NCBI GenBank assembly: GCA_964356415.1
Contig: CAYHHK010000005.1
Coordinates: forward strand, 1-59,718
Source: JAPLDB01 sp964356415
GTDB taxonomy: Bacteria > Bacteroidota > Bacteroidia > AKYH767-A > 2013-40CM-41-45
DNA length: 59,718 nucleotides
Direction: 5' to 3'
Below, one piece after another: positions 1 through 8,641 of this stretch. Each line of letters begins with the position of its first letter. The stretch's first letter is position 1. A program made the translations under genes and the position numbers. The notes below the pieces were generated by a model that was given only the letters and a program-made list of their open reading frames with translations, had not been told where the DNA came from and did no database searches.

Positions 1-1859
1 TTGTTATAATCTGTTGAAGCATTGATGTTGCCGAAGTATGTAACCGGTGTTTTGTAAAACCTATTCTCAGTGCGGGGTTCATAATAGTCACGCCCTTCAA
101 CAGGATTTGCACCGATTGAGGTATTGAGCGAGTAATTGTTCCTGAACAAGAGAAACTCCCATAACTCAATGCCGAGAGATGTCTGTGCACCGCTGCTGAA
201 ACGGCCTTCACGGTTGATATTTATACCACCCTGGCCATAATTGAATATTTTCCAGAACGGATTGTTCGCGCTGAAATAAGCATAAGCCTGATCCATGGTA
301 TAGTCATGTATGAAAATCCTTCCCAGGTCATTTTTGTCATAGTTTTCATCGCCGAACTCATGTACGGCACCATAATTCCAAACCCCTTTCACTTTATCGA
401 TGCCGAAACTGTATTGGTTTCCGATCGTATTTTTCTTTACATGTTTGTTTTCGGTATTGTAAGTATGGTCATAAACACGGCTCATTGAATAGCGACCCAG
501 GAAACGGAACAAATGATTTTTCATTTCATAAACTCCCTGTGCAGTTGTGACATTGGCATCTCGCGCACTGCCTGCACGCATTACATTGGTATTCACAAGA
601 AAAATATCTGAATTGTGCGGCAGGTTCTGGTCGAGGACAAGGATGTTGTAATTTGTAAGCGGCTCTGTAAGGATTTTCCGTCTGTTGCCATTTTGGTCTT
701 TGACAACGGCATACATATCGGCTGTGACAGCATTGAATAAACCAATGCCAAGTCCTTTATCTGTGCGGCCTGACACTTTAACGCCATTTAGTAACCTTGC
801 TTTATCAGGATTTTCTTCAATTGTTTCACCTTCGTTGAGCAGGTATGGTATGGAATAAAACAAGCCAGGTGTTTTTCCTATTCTGCGCGAATAAAAAAGA
901 TTCCCTTTTGAAAACAGTTCGACGCCTTCCTTAAAGAAGGGGCGATTTTCATCATAGACTGTTTCGAAAGCAGTGAGATTTTTTATTTTGTTATCGCTTT
1001 GTACCTGGCTGAAATCGGGAAGGAGTGTCATATCCAGCGTAAAGCGGTCATCGATGCCGTATTTCAGGTCAGCACCGAATGAATAAGAAGTTGAATTTTC
1101 ATAAACGGTTTTATTGTCTGCATCAGTATTCGGGCTTCGTTCACCATATAAAGAAAGGTATGGTGTGAGGGATAACCTTAACGGCGATTCAATATTTGAA
1201 ATTCCATTCATTGTACCCCAGTACAGGATCCTGTTTTGGGCAGATTTCGGGGTGAGTGTCCATTGGTCATATTCCCTGTTTCTTCGAATGGCTCGTGCGC
1301 ACTGAAGGCCCCATTGCTGGATATCTTTCTTAGGAAAACGCAGTGCGCTGTACGGGATTTTCATTTCCACGCTCCAGCCATCTTTGCTGATGTGGGTAGC
1401 ACTTTCCCATACAGCATCAAATGTAGGATCGCTGTCTTTGATATCAGACTGAACATTGCTCACTGTAACGTCGAACACATATCCATCCTGCCGCAGGTTA
1501 TAAGTATCAATTGCAAATCGGAAGCGGTCTGCATTCAGGTTTTCTCCTTCGTCGCGCAATCCGAGTTCATGAAGGATGCTGTCTGGCGCATTGTCGTACA
1601 TCATGGCGCATACATATACAGCTACGTTGTCGTAAGTTATCCTGACTTCAGTTTTTTGTGAGACAGGATTGCCTTCTTTAGGATCGAGTTGAATAAAGTC
1701 ATTAGCCAGCGGGATATTTTTCCATCCTTCATCGTCAATGATTCCGTCAATTTTTATCGGTGCTGTCGCTCGCATCGTGGTGTAGATTTTGGGCACTACA
1801 TCGGCGTAAGTGCAGGTACCGACAAGGATAGAAAGCAGAAAGACAGTGATTTTTAACAT
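1..1859 (-). CDS. DUF5916 / CBM9-like domain outer-membrane protein, 3' end cut by window edge
   Basis: The minus strand is open without a stop from an ATG at 1859 to the window edge, about 619 codons. The N-terminus reads MLKITVFLLSILVGTCTYA, a signal peptide. Next comes a family-9 carbohydrate-binding-like domain (TAPIKIDGIIDDEGW, then DPTFDAVWES and GWSVEMKIPYSALRFP), and then a long stretch with beta-barrel character (for example DDRFTLDMTLLPDFSQVQSD and FETVYDENRPFFKEG). This domain order is the Bacteroidota DUF5916 family, whose members are usually about 700-850 residues, so the missing C-terminus is probably 100-200 residues. Family function is not established; an outer-membrane location is inferred. 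It is divergent from the envelope gene at 2088. A plus-strand reading frame at 1236-1661 lies inside it and is a shadow. Confidence 0.86.
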   Translation of the reverse strand, partial: MLKITVFLLSILVGTCTYADVVPKIYTTMRATAPIKIDGIIDDEGWKNIPLANDFIQLDPKEGNPVSQKTEVRITYDNVAVYVCAMMYDNAPDSILHELGLRDEGENLNADRFRFAIDTYNLRQDGYVFDVTVSNVQSDIKDSDPTFDAVWESATHISKDGWSVEMKIPYSALRFPKKDIQQWGLQCARAIRRNREYDQWTLTPKSAQNRILYWGTMNGISNIESPLRLSLTPYLSLYGERSPNTDADNKTVYENSTSYSFGADLKYGIDDRFTLDMTLLPDFSQVQSDNKIKNLTAFETVYDENRPFFKEGVELFSKGNLFYSRRIGKTPGLFYSIPYLLNEGETIEENPDKARLLNGVKVSGRTDKGLGIGLFNAVTADMYAVVKDQNGNRRKILTEPLTNYNILVLDQNLPHNSDIFLVNTNVMRAGSARDANVTTAQGVYEMKNHLFRFLGRYSMSRVYDHTYNTENKHVKKNTIGNQYSFGIDKVKGVWNYGAVHEFGDENYDKNDLGRIFIHDYTMDQAYAYFSANNPFWKIFNYGQGGININREGRFSSGAQTSLGIELWEFLLFRNNYSLNTSIGANPVEGRDYYEPRTENRFYKTPVTYFGNINASTDYN

Positions 1860-2087
1860 GTACCGGAGAATTATTTCGCATCGAAAAGTAGTGTTTGGTT
1901 ACTTAGGTTCGTGTTAATGTGCGGTTAAGAAAGGTTAAATTTTTCATAGATCTGATTTCTTATTTTGTGTTTTGTCGCTGATGTAAACGAATTTTCTCTT
2001 ATCAACAATTCCACATTCATAACTCCATTTTTCAGAGGAGAATCAAAGAAATTCATGACGTACTTTTCCATCTGATAATTCAGGATA

Positions 2088-3293
2088 ATGATTAAAATAA
2101 TAAGCATTGCTATTTCCGCCATGGTAGTTTTACTGGTTTCTCTTTTCGGTAATCCTGAAAATGAGATATCCATCACTTCACGCGTTGCACCGCGACTGGT
2201 GTCTGGCGATGATTGTACAGTTACCATAACCCTGAATAAGGGGACGGCAACGGGTTATGCCAGGTTACAGCAAATATTACCGATGGGGTTAACGGCAACG
2301 CCGGTTGAAACAATGGGAGCAAAATTTGAAATGGAAGGCAATGTTGTGAAGTTCGAATGGACTTCGCTGCCCGATGCAGCTACATTTTCTGTTTCCTATA
2401 TGTTTCATACCGATCCAAATGAGTCAGATAGGGAATTGATGCCGGGATCGTTTTATTATATAAAGGATAATCAGCGCGTTAGGATTGAACTTGCTCCTAT
2501 TGAGCTTGACTTTACCGCTGCTGCCAATGCAAAGAATGATAAGGAAGTTGAGCGAAAAATTTTTGCCGTTACTCCCGAAGGAGGAGAATATAAAATAGTA
2601 CTGAACATCATTCGAAGAAGTGGCGAACATACCGCCCGGTTTATTGATGAAATTCCGGCAGGATATACCGTGACAAATGTGAATTCAGGTGAAGCAAAAT
2701 TCATGTTCAGCAATCAGCAGGCGACTTTTTTTTGGAACCAACTCCCGGAGGAACCTGTCATTAAAATCAGTTATAATCTTCAGGCAACAGGAGATGAATT
2801 TGAAAACCCCATGGTATCGGGATCGCTTGTATATGGAGGCGAGGATGAAGCCAGGACAAGTATTGAGTCAGCTACGACTGCAGTGAGCAGAGGGGGTGCC
2901 ATTACCACAGAACCTGTGTCTCCGGCTGATGAGATTGCCGCCAACCTGCTTGCACAGGCGAATGAGAAAGCTGTTCCCAATATTATGGAGGCATATATTC
3001 CGGCTCCGCAGAAAGGAATTTTTTTTAAAATTCAAATAGCTGCAACACGCAAAAGTCCGGTTCGCACTGATGCATTCTTCCGGGACAAATATCAGCTCGA
3101 CCAGCATGTTGACCTTACGGAACAGGAGGGATGGAGGAAATATATGATTGGGAATTTTGACACTTATGAATCAGCGAATAATTTTAGCAGGCGAACAAAG
3201 GAAAAAATTCATGATGCTTTTGTTGTTGTATATAAAAATGACCGCAGAATTACAATAAAGGAAGCCGTTGAAAATACGGCCATGGCAAATTAA
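2088..3293 (+). CDS. Envelope protein with two repeated beta-type domains and a SPOR-like C-terminus
   Basis: A 401-residue protein with an N-terminal hydrophobic segment (IISIAISAMVVLLVSLFG) that would export or anchor it. Two similar beta-rich blocks follow, at about residues 25-145 and 150-260; both contain the pattern 'tv/yki.l.i....g.AR..d.iP.G.t'. A low-complexity linker follows. The C-terminal 90 residues (FFKIQIAATRKSP through WRKYMIGNFDTYESANNF) have the shape of a SPOR domain, a peptidoglycan-binding fold. I do not recognise the whole protein by name. It lies 28 bp upstream of the barrel gene at 3322 on the same strand, so the two are probably co-transcribed and act together in the envelope. 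Function is unknown. Confidence 0.8.
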   Translation: MIKIISIAISAMVVLLVSLFGNPENEISITSRVAPRLVSGDDCTVTITLNKGTATGYARLQQILPMGLTATPVETMGAKFEMEGNVVKFEWTSLPDAATFSVSYMFHTDPNESDRELMPGSFYYIKDNQRVRIELAPIELDFTAAANAKNDKEVERKIFAVTPEGGEYKIVLNIIRRSGEHTARFIDEIPAGYTVTNVNSGEAKFMFSNQQATFFWNQLPEEPVIKISYNLQATGDEFENPMVSGSLVYGGEDEARTSIESATTAVSRGGAITTEPVSPADEIAANLLAQANEKAVPNIMEAYIPAPQKGIFFKIQIAATRKSPVRTDAFFRDKYQLDQHVDLTEQEGWRKYMIGNFDTYESANNFSRRTKEKIHDAFVVVYKNDRRITIKEAVENTAMAN

Positions 3294-3321
3294 ACAGCGC
3301 ATGAAATTGTCGCTCTGATAA

Positions 3322-4722
3322 ATGAATAATTCCTTTTTCAAAATAATTTTCCTGATTGTTTTTAGCTGTGTTAATGCAGCCGCATTTTCAAGAGATGCAG
3401 ATACAACAGCCGGCCATACATCGCGTTTGCCTGTCGTTTCCATTGCACAGGGCCTGATGTATTTTTTAGGCGACGTTGGATACAATCACCTGAATGAGCC
3501 GGCAACTTCAAAAAGTGGTTTGCAATTTGAGCTTCAAAAGCATACCAATTCGAGACTATCCATTTCATTGTTTATTTTAGGAGGACGGGTTTCCGGTCAC
3601 GAAGGAAGTGAAACAAACCGTTTGAATTTTGAGTCAGGAATTGTTGCTGAAGGTTTGCAATTGCGTTATGATTTTTATTCCAGGAAAAAGGCAAAACAAT
3701 TTCTCACTCCATACATCAGTGCCGGAATTGAATATATGGTTTTTCATGCTCGCGGTGATTTGAAAGATGGCAATGGCAACTATTACCATTACTGGAACGA
3801 CGGCACAATCAGGAATGTTGATCAGAATGATACAGGCGCCGGCAATGCCCAGGTTATCTACAGGGATTATAAGTATGAAACAGATCTGCGGGATGAGAAC
3901 ATTGACGGATTTGGAAAATACCGTCAGTCAACAATCGGATTTCCTGTAGGAGCGGGAGTGAAATTTCTTATTTCGAATCGTGTTGCCATGCACTTTGGCG
4001 CGAATATACACCTCACCAAATCTGACCTCATAGATAACGTGAATAAGGAAAGTTATCAGTCGCGCAAAGGCAACGGACTAAAGGATAAGATCATTTTCGC
4101 ATTTGTTTCCCTGCGGTATGACATAGCCGGAAAAAGAGAAGTGCCAAAAAAGGCGAATCAGGAATTTTCACAGGACAAAGCTGATTTTAAAAATGTCAAT
4201 TTTGAATTGCTTTCATCAGAAGATGCAGACAAAGATGGCATTCCTGATATCAGCGATACTGTAATTGACACCACAGTTAATTCCAAAGTTGATGCAAATG
4301 GAAAGCCAATTGATACTGACAATGACGGTATTCCTGATTACCGTGATAAAGAGCTTAATTCCGGAGAAGATGCACTTGTAAATGAGGAAGGGGTTACAAT
4401 TACCGAGGAAATGATCGAAGCAAAATGGAGACAGGATTCATTGAACGCCTTGCCGGCAATCGTTGAGTATCTTCATCACACAGATAAATACGGTAAAGAA
4501 AATTCCGGTGGTGCCGGGAAGGCAGATGCAAATACCGGTGAAGTCCCGAGAAGCCTGAATAAATTCATACCTGTGAAGTTCGGGGTGCTTGACACTGATG
4601 GAAACAATCAGATTAGTCCGGCGGAGATTAGTGTTGCTATTGATCAGTACCTGGATGGCAAATCAACATTTACCGTAACTCAGTTTTATGAGCTGATTGA
4701 TTTTTTCTTCAGTCAGAACTAA
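3322..4722 (+). CDS. Outer-membrane beta-barrel protein with calcium-binding (thrombospondin-3/EF-hand) repeats
   Basis: 466 residues with a signal peptide (FKIIFLIVFSCVNAAAFS). Residues about 30-270 resemble a small outer-membrane barrel: alternating hydrophobic strands, 'GLQFELQKHTNSRLSISLFI', 'GVKFLISNRVAMHFGANIHL' and a closing 'FVSLRYDI'. The C-terminal third carries Asp-rich calcium motifs: DADKDGIPDISDT and DTDNDGIPDYRD (thrombospondin type-3 style), then an EF-hand-like DTDGNNQISPAEI near residue 435. It is probably in an operon with the SPOR-like gene 28 bp upstream. It overlaps the convergent response-regulator gene by 4 bp at the stop codons. The likely role is a structural or calcium-stabilised surface protein; substrate unknown. 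Confidence 0.8.
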   Translation: MNNSFFKIIFLIVFSCVNAAAFSRDADTTAGHTSRLPVVSIAQGLMYFLGDVGYNHLNEPATSKSGLQFELQKHTNSRLSISLFILGGRVSGHEGSETNRLNFESGIVAEGLQLRYDFYSRKKAKQFLTPYISAGIEYMVFHARGDLKDGNGNYYHYWNDGTIRNVDQNDTGAGNAQVIYRDYKYETDLRDENIDGFGKYRQSTIGFPVGAGVKFLISNRVAMHFGANIHLTKSDLIDNVNKESYQSRKGNGLKDKIIFAFVSLRYDIAGKREVPKKANQEFSQDKADFKNVNFELLSSEDADKDGIPDISDTVIDTTVNSKVDANGKPIDTDNDGIPDYRDKELNSGEDALVNEEGVTITEEMIEAKWRQDSLNALPAIVEYLHHTDKYGKENSGGAGKADANTGEVPRSLNKFIPVKFGVLDTDGNNQISPAEISVAIDQYLDGKSTFTVTQFYELIDFFFSQN

Positions 4723-5213
4723 AACATCCTCATCAGGATAAATCCCAATACAAGTACGATCATTAGTACAACAAGGATGCTGTTAAAGAATTTTTGGGTG
4801 CCGAGATTCTTTTTTACGTCTGAATGGCCGATGATGTTGTTGATGACAATTTCAAGCCGGGTGAAAGCAGCTTCGTTCTTGGTAATGTAATCGTATGCGC
4901 CGTACTTTATGGTATTTGCAGAAACATCTGCACGCTCCTGAGAAGATAAAAATATGACCGGCGTTTTATACCGCTCCTTGATCTTCATCAATATCTGAAT
5001 GCCATTTAAAGCGTTTGCATTCTCAGAATCCAGGTTGTAATCCAGAATGATGACATCCGGTTCCGAGATCATTCCGTTAAGGGCCTCTTCGCCGGTATTG
5101 TAAACTGTGACCTCTGCAGATGTAAATTTTGCAGTGAGGTAATCACGCACCATTTCAGACATTGCCCGGTTGTCTTCGATAACAATAATTTTCAGGTTTC
5201 GGTTTAGGTACAT
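4719..5213 (-). CDS. Response-regulator receiver domain with a C-terminal transmembrane anchor
   Basis: 164 residues. Residues 8-130 form a CheY-like receiver: acidic pair E13-D14, phosphoacceptor D58 in DVIILDYNLD, a LSS switch segment after strand 4, and the conserved Lys in YDYITKN. There is no DNA-binding or enzymatic output domain. Instead, residues about 140-163 (FFNSILVVLMIVLVLGFILM) form one hydrophobic helix, so the receiver should sit on the cytoplasmic face of the inner membrane. No histidine kinase is adjacent. Receivers anchored by a C-terminal helix are unusual, and the output is unknown. A degenerate tandem array lies directly upstream of the start. Confidence 0.88.
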   Translation of the reverse strand: MYLNRNLKIIVIEDNRAMSEMVRDYLTAKFTSAEVTVYNTGEEALNGMISEPDVIILDYNLDSENANALNGIQILMKIKERYKTPVIFLSSQERADVSANTIKYGAYDYITKNEAAFTRLEIVINNIIGHSDVKKNLGTQKFFNSILVVLMIVLVLGFILMRMF

Positions 5214-5222
5214 TGTAGGAAA

Positions 5223-5415
5223 GTTTGGTTGTGCGAATAACGAATGGTGCGAATAGCGAAAGATTGCGAATTTTCGAATAACGAATGGTGTGAATAATGA
5301 ATGGTGCGAATAACGAATGGTGCGAATAGCGAAAGATTGCGAATTTTCGAATAATGAATGGTGCGAATAACGAAAGATTGCGAATTTTCAAATAACGAAT
5401 AATAGTGAATAACGA
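5223..5415. repeat. Degenerate tandem word array (gaataacgaatggtgcgaat type)
   Basis: About 190 bp built from 7-8 bp words such as gcgaata, acgaatg, gcgaaag and attgcga. A larger unit of about 70-75 bp (ending gcgaaagattgcgaattttc) occurs three times. It lies between the 3' end of the helicase gene and the start of the response-regulator gene. Short frames here (5155-5419, minus) are repeat translations and not genes. Confidence 0.85.
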
Positions 5416-5470
5416 GCAAGCTGGGTTATTGGCAAATAATCATTTCAACGTTTGCTAAAGTATTGAGATA

Positions 5471-8380
5471 TTATTGTACGCGCAAAATTCTTTTTTCAGC
5501 TATGTAGATCAGGTATTTTTCGATTTCAGAAAAATTCATTTTCGACAAAGCGGAGGCATATGTATTGATTTGTTTTTGGTGAGAAGAATGCTCTTTCCCT
5601 GTTTTGAAATCGATGACGATGGCTTTTCCTTCTTTGAGCAGAACCCTGTCGGGGCGGAGTGTTTCGCCATCGGGCATCAGGATTTCATGCTCATTCAGTA
5701 CGGTATATTCGGCGCTGAAGAAAGCAGCTATTTCTTTTACTTCCAGCAAGAGTCGGATCTCATGATGTAATTTTTCTTTTTCTTCCCCGGTGATAATTCC
5801 TTCGGAATGAAATTTTTCTACCACCATGTCTGCGTCGGAAACCTGTTGGATGGAGGACATTACGCGATGCACAAGCACTCCATAATTGATGGCTCGTTTT
5901 ACCGAGCTATCGAGTATTTCGATCAGTTCCTCTGATCTCAGGCTCAATCGTATTTTATCATGCCAGTTGAGTACGTCATATTTTTTCAATTCAAATACAT
6001 TTGCGGAAGTTTCTCCGGTTCGATCTTTATTTCCGGTTTTGTCAATGAGGTCACCAAGCAGGAGTGCGTTGTTTTCATCAAATTTCGTCGACCATTCCGG
6101 CACTGTTTGAAGAACCGTACGCAAAAGCTTGCCGGTGGAGTTCATTTCTTTGATCTCTCCCGTTGCAGTGAAAATATAAAGTTCTTCTTCCGCACGAGTA
6201 AAGGCAACATACATCAGGTTGATGTTATCAGTTACCGCCCGGATCATTTCATTTTGATATGAAGCTGCGAAGCAGGATTGCTTCATTGCCTTGTTTGGGC
6301 TTAAAGGAATTTTTCCAAAGTTGCTGAAAGGTGCATCCTTGCTTTCAATCCACATTACGTCGCGTGCGTCAGGTTGAAGTTTCCAGTCTGTAAAAGGCAT
6401 GATNNNNNNNNNNNNNNNNNNNNNNNNNNNNNNNNNNNNNNNNNNNNNNNNNNNNNNNNNNNNNNNNNNNNNNNNNNNNNNNNNNNNNNNNNNNNNNNNN
6501 NNNCTGATGGATGAATTCCTTGATGCGTAATAGAAAAGAATCTCGCTTTTTGAAATATGGTTTTGCCTGTCATCAAGGAATATGAGCAGGTTTAGCAAGA
6601 ACCTTACTTCGGGGGAGCGCATCATTAGCAAAGAATCGGGAGAGATCACGCGGGTAATTCCCCGTTCAATCAAAAAGGTAGCAACAGCATCACCTTCCGT
6701 ATTTGTGCGCACCAGCACGGCTATGTCTCCATAATTGTATCCCCTTGAACAAGCATCATTGATTTTCTCAAGTATTTTTTCCTTCGCAATATCTTTCCAG
6801 GAAATTGTTTCATCTCCCCGTTCTTCTGGTGCGATTGTGTGAATTTCAACCCTTCCTCCTTGATTGTGCTTTTCGGCATTTTTTTGTTCCGCTTCATTGT
6901 TGTAAGCCCTGTCCAATGCGTTCTTTCCGTCAAGTTCAAGGAAACTGTTGACCAAGGGAGGGACTGCAGAAAAAAAAGTGTTGTTATAATCTACAATTGC
7001 TTTTTTGCTCCTGTAATTTGTGTCAAGGTTCTCTTTAATAATGATTGACCGAAACCTATGTAAATGATTTTCAATTTCAGTATCCAGGAGGTTCATGTTC
7101 CCACTGCGCCAGCGGTAGATACTTTGTTTAATGTCACCAACCACCATTCCAAAATTTCCATCGCCAAGGGAATTTACGACCAGGGGCAGGATATTTTTCC
7201 ACTGCAGGTCGCTGGTATCCTGAAATTCATCAATCAGAAAATGGTGAAAACGTGCGCCGCTTTTCTCATAAACAAATGGTGTTTCCTCTTCACTAATTAC
7301 TTTGCTCAGTATTTTCGGAGTATCGCTAATTAGTACCAGATTATTTTCATCCCTGTATTTTTTGAGTTTTTTGCTAAGGTCTTCTACGATGCCGAGAAGG
7401 AAAATTCTTTTCAATACTTCTGCAGCGCCTAAGTAAACAGGGAATTCAGCTGCAACGAAATGAAGGATCTGCTGCAGCAATGGCTGAAGTGTATTTTCGG
7501 CAATTGAAAGGATCTCTTTTTTTTTAGGCGAACTTTTAGAAGCCCATTTGGCAGCGTCGTATGCTGCATCATCAGCGCGTTTCCCGGGCAGGTAGGCATC
7601 AGCGGAAATATTCATACGGATCTTGTCGAAATATTTTGCAACGCCACTTTCCCCGTATGCAAAATCTTTCACCTCCAGGCCATGTGCAGTAATTGCCTTC
7701 ATTCCATCGTTGCCGAATACCTTCATCCGGTTCTCGAATCGTGTTTTTATGGTCTTAAGTTCAGCAAAGAAATTTTTGATCTCTTCTCTGCTATGTAAAT
7801 GATCGCCGATTGAATTTTCCCTGAAAAGTTCTTTTGCAATGGACTCAATCTCTTTTTCAATGTTCCACCCCTTGTCATCTGATAATTTCTGAATTGCAAA
7901 ATCAGTTAGCCAGTGGAGGAGCTCTTTGTCAGTACTGATTTCCTGCATCAGCTGAGAGGTGATATCAGTAATCACTTCATCCTGGTCAAGCTTTATTTCA
8001 AGCCGCAATGGCAATTGCATTTCACGGGCAAGTGAACGGATGATGCGGTTAAAAAAGCTGTCGATTGTAGTGACTGAAAAGTTGCTGTAATCGTGAAGTA
8101 TGCTGTCGAGCGCGAGCCGGGCATTCGGATGAATTTTTTCTTCCGGAATTTCTGCTGCAAGAATTTTTTTTAAGGATTCATTCTCATTCTTTGAAAGCTG
8201 TATAAGCGAATCAACAATTCGCGACTTCATCTCTTCTGTCGCTTTATTGGTAAAAGTGAGCGCGAGGATATGCTTGTAGTCGCCTGGATTGCGAAGAACA
8301 AGGCACAAGTATTCCTTCACAAGTGTGAATGTTTTACCGGAGCCTGCAGATGATTTATATATTTTGAACTTATTGTGCAC
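5471..8380 (-). CDS. UvrD/RecB-like helicase-nuclease (AddA type), interrupted by a scaffold gap
   Basis: An ATP-dependent superfamily-1 helicase with a C-terminal RecB-family nuclease, acting in double-strand-break end resection and recombination in the cytoplasm. Visible features are the Walker A motif SSAGSGKT at residues 10-17, motif Ia (LALTFTNKATEEM), the Walker B/DEAD-like LIDEFQDTSDLQW, the VGDIKQSIYRWR motif, motif VI (LMYVAFTRAEEELYIF) and nuclease residues RPDRV...VIDFKTGK near the C-terminus. The 100-N gap falls just before IMPFTDW, which removes the region where motif V should be. The frame is the same on both sides, but the gap length is arbitrary. At 969 encoded positions it is slightly short for the family. 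An AddB-type partner is not in the window. Confidence 0.9.
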   Translation of the reverse strand: MHNKFKIYKSSAGSGKTFTLVKEYLCLVLRNPGDYKHILALTFTNKATEEMKSRIVDSLIQLSKNENESLKKILAAEIPEEKIHPNARLALDSILHDYSNFSVTTIDSFFNRIIRSLAREMQLPLRLEIKLDQDEVITDITSQLMQEISTDKELLHWLTDFAIQKLSDDKGWNIEKEIESIAKELFRENSIGDHLHSREEIKNFFAELKTIKTRFENRMKVFGNDGMKAITAHGLEVKDFAYGESGVAKYFDKIRMNISADAYLPGKRADDAAYDAAKWASKSSPKKKEILSIAENTLQPLLQQILHFVAAEFPVYLGAAEVLKRIFLLGIVEDLSKKLKKYRDENNLVLISDTPKILSKVISEEETPFVYEKSGARFHHFLIDEFQDTSDLQWKNILPLVVNSLGDGNFGMVVGDIKQSIYRWRSGNMNLLDTEIENHLHRFRSIIIKENLDTNYRSKKAIVDYNNTFFSAVPPLVNSFLELDGKNALDRAYNNEAEQKNAEKHNQGGRVEIHTIAPEERGDETISWKDIAKEKILEKINDACSRGYNYGDIAVLVRTNTEGDAVATFLIERGITRVISPDSLLMMRSPEVRFLLNLLIFLDDRQNHISKSEILFYYASRNSSIXXXXXXXXXXXXXXXXXXXXXXXXXXXXXXXXXXIMPFTDWKLQPDARDVMWIESKDAPFSNFGKIPLSPNKAMKQSCFAASYQNEMIRAVTDNINLMYVAFTRAEEELYIFTATGEIKEMNSTGKLLRTVLQTVPEWSTKFDENNALLLGDLIDKTGNKDRTGETSANVFELKKYDVLNWHDKIRLSLRSEELIEILDSSVKRAINYGVLVHRVMSSIQQVSDADMVVEKFHSEGIITGEEKEKLHHEIRLLLEVKEIAAFFSAEYTVLNEHEILMPDGETLRPDRVLLKEGKAIVIDFKTGKEHSSHQKQINTYASALSKMNFSEIEKYLIYIAEKRILRVQ
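6404..6503. other. Scaffold gap of 100 N inside the helicase-nuclease gene
   Basis: Exactly 100 undetermined bases, the conventional placeholder for an unknown gap. Coding sequence continues on both sides. Confidence 0.99.
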
Positions 8381-8401
8381 GGAGCAAATGTACGTTACAA
8401 A

Positions 8402-8490
8402 GTGATTAAGGAGGAAAGGGGGAAAGTGACAAGGTGATTAAGTGATTAAGTGATTAAGTGGGAAGGTGACTAGGTGATTGGATTAAGGAT
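8402..8490. repeat. Tandem word array (aagtgatt)
   Basis: The 8-bp word aagtgatt and variants (aggtgatt, aggtgact, aagtggga) recur for about 90 bp in the divergent gap between the helicase-nuclease and the OPT transporter. No spacers and no coding potential. Confidence 0.75.
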
Positions 8491-8581
8491 TAATATATGA
8501 AAGCTGCTACATCGGTTTTTGCCAGAAACATTGTTGTCTTATTTGGTCCGGGTAATGGTATTAGTTGTTAATACTTAGGGC

Positions 8582-8589
8582 TACATTTG
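8582..8589 (+). promoter_or_regulatory. Candidate -7 element for the OPT transporter gene
   Basis: TACATTTG fits the Bacteroidota -7 consensus TAnnTTTG and lies 52 bp before the transporter start. No well-spaced -33 TTTG is obvious, so support is moderate. Confidence 0.4.
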
Positions 8590-8641
8590 TTTAAGCTTAA
8601 TACTTTCTTATACATTAGCCCAACTTTTAAAGGCATACTTT

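Noticed and set aside
1236..1661. 141-codon plus-strand frame
   Set aside because: It lies antisense to the DUF5916 gene, whose conserved minus-strand text covers the same bases.
1925..2227. 100-codon minus-strand frame overlapping the SPOR-like gene start
   Set aside because: The plus-strand gene has a signal segment and long conserved-looking frame; the minus frame has no features.
5155..5419. Minus-strand frames with repeated FAIRTIHYS-like text
   Set aside because: They are translations of a tandem DNA array.
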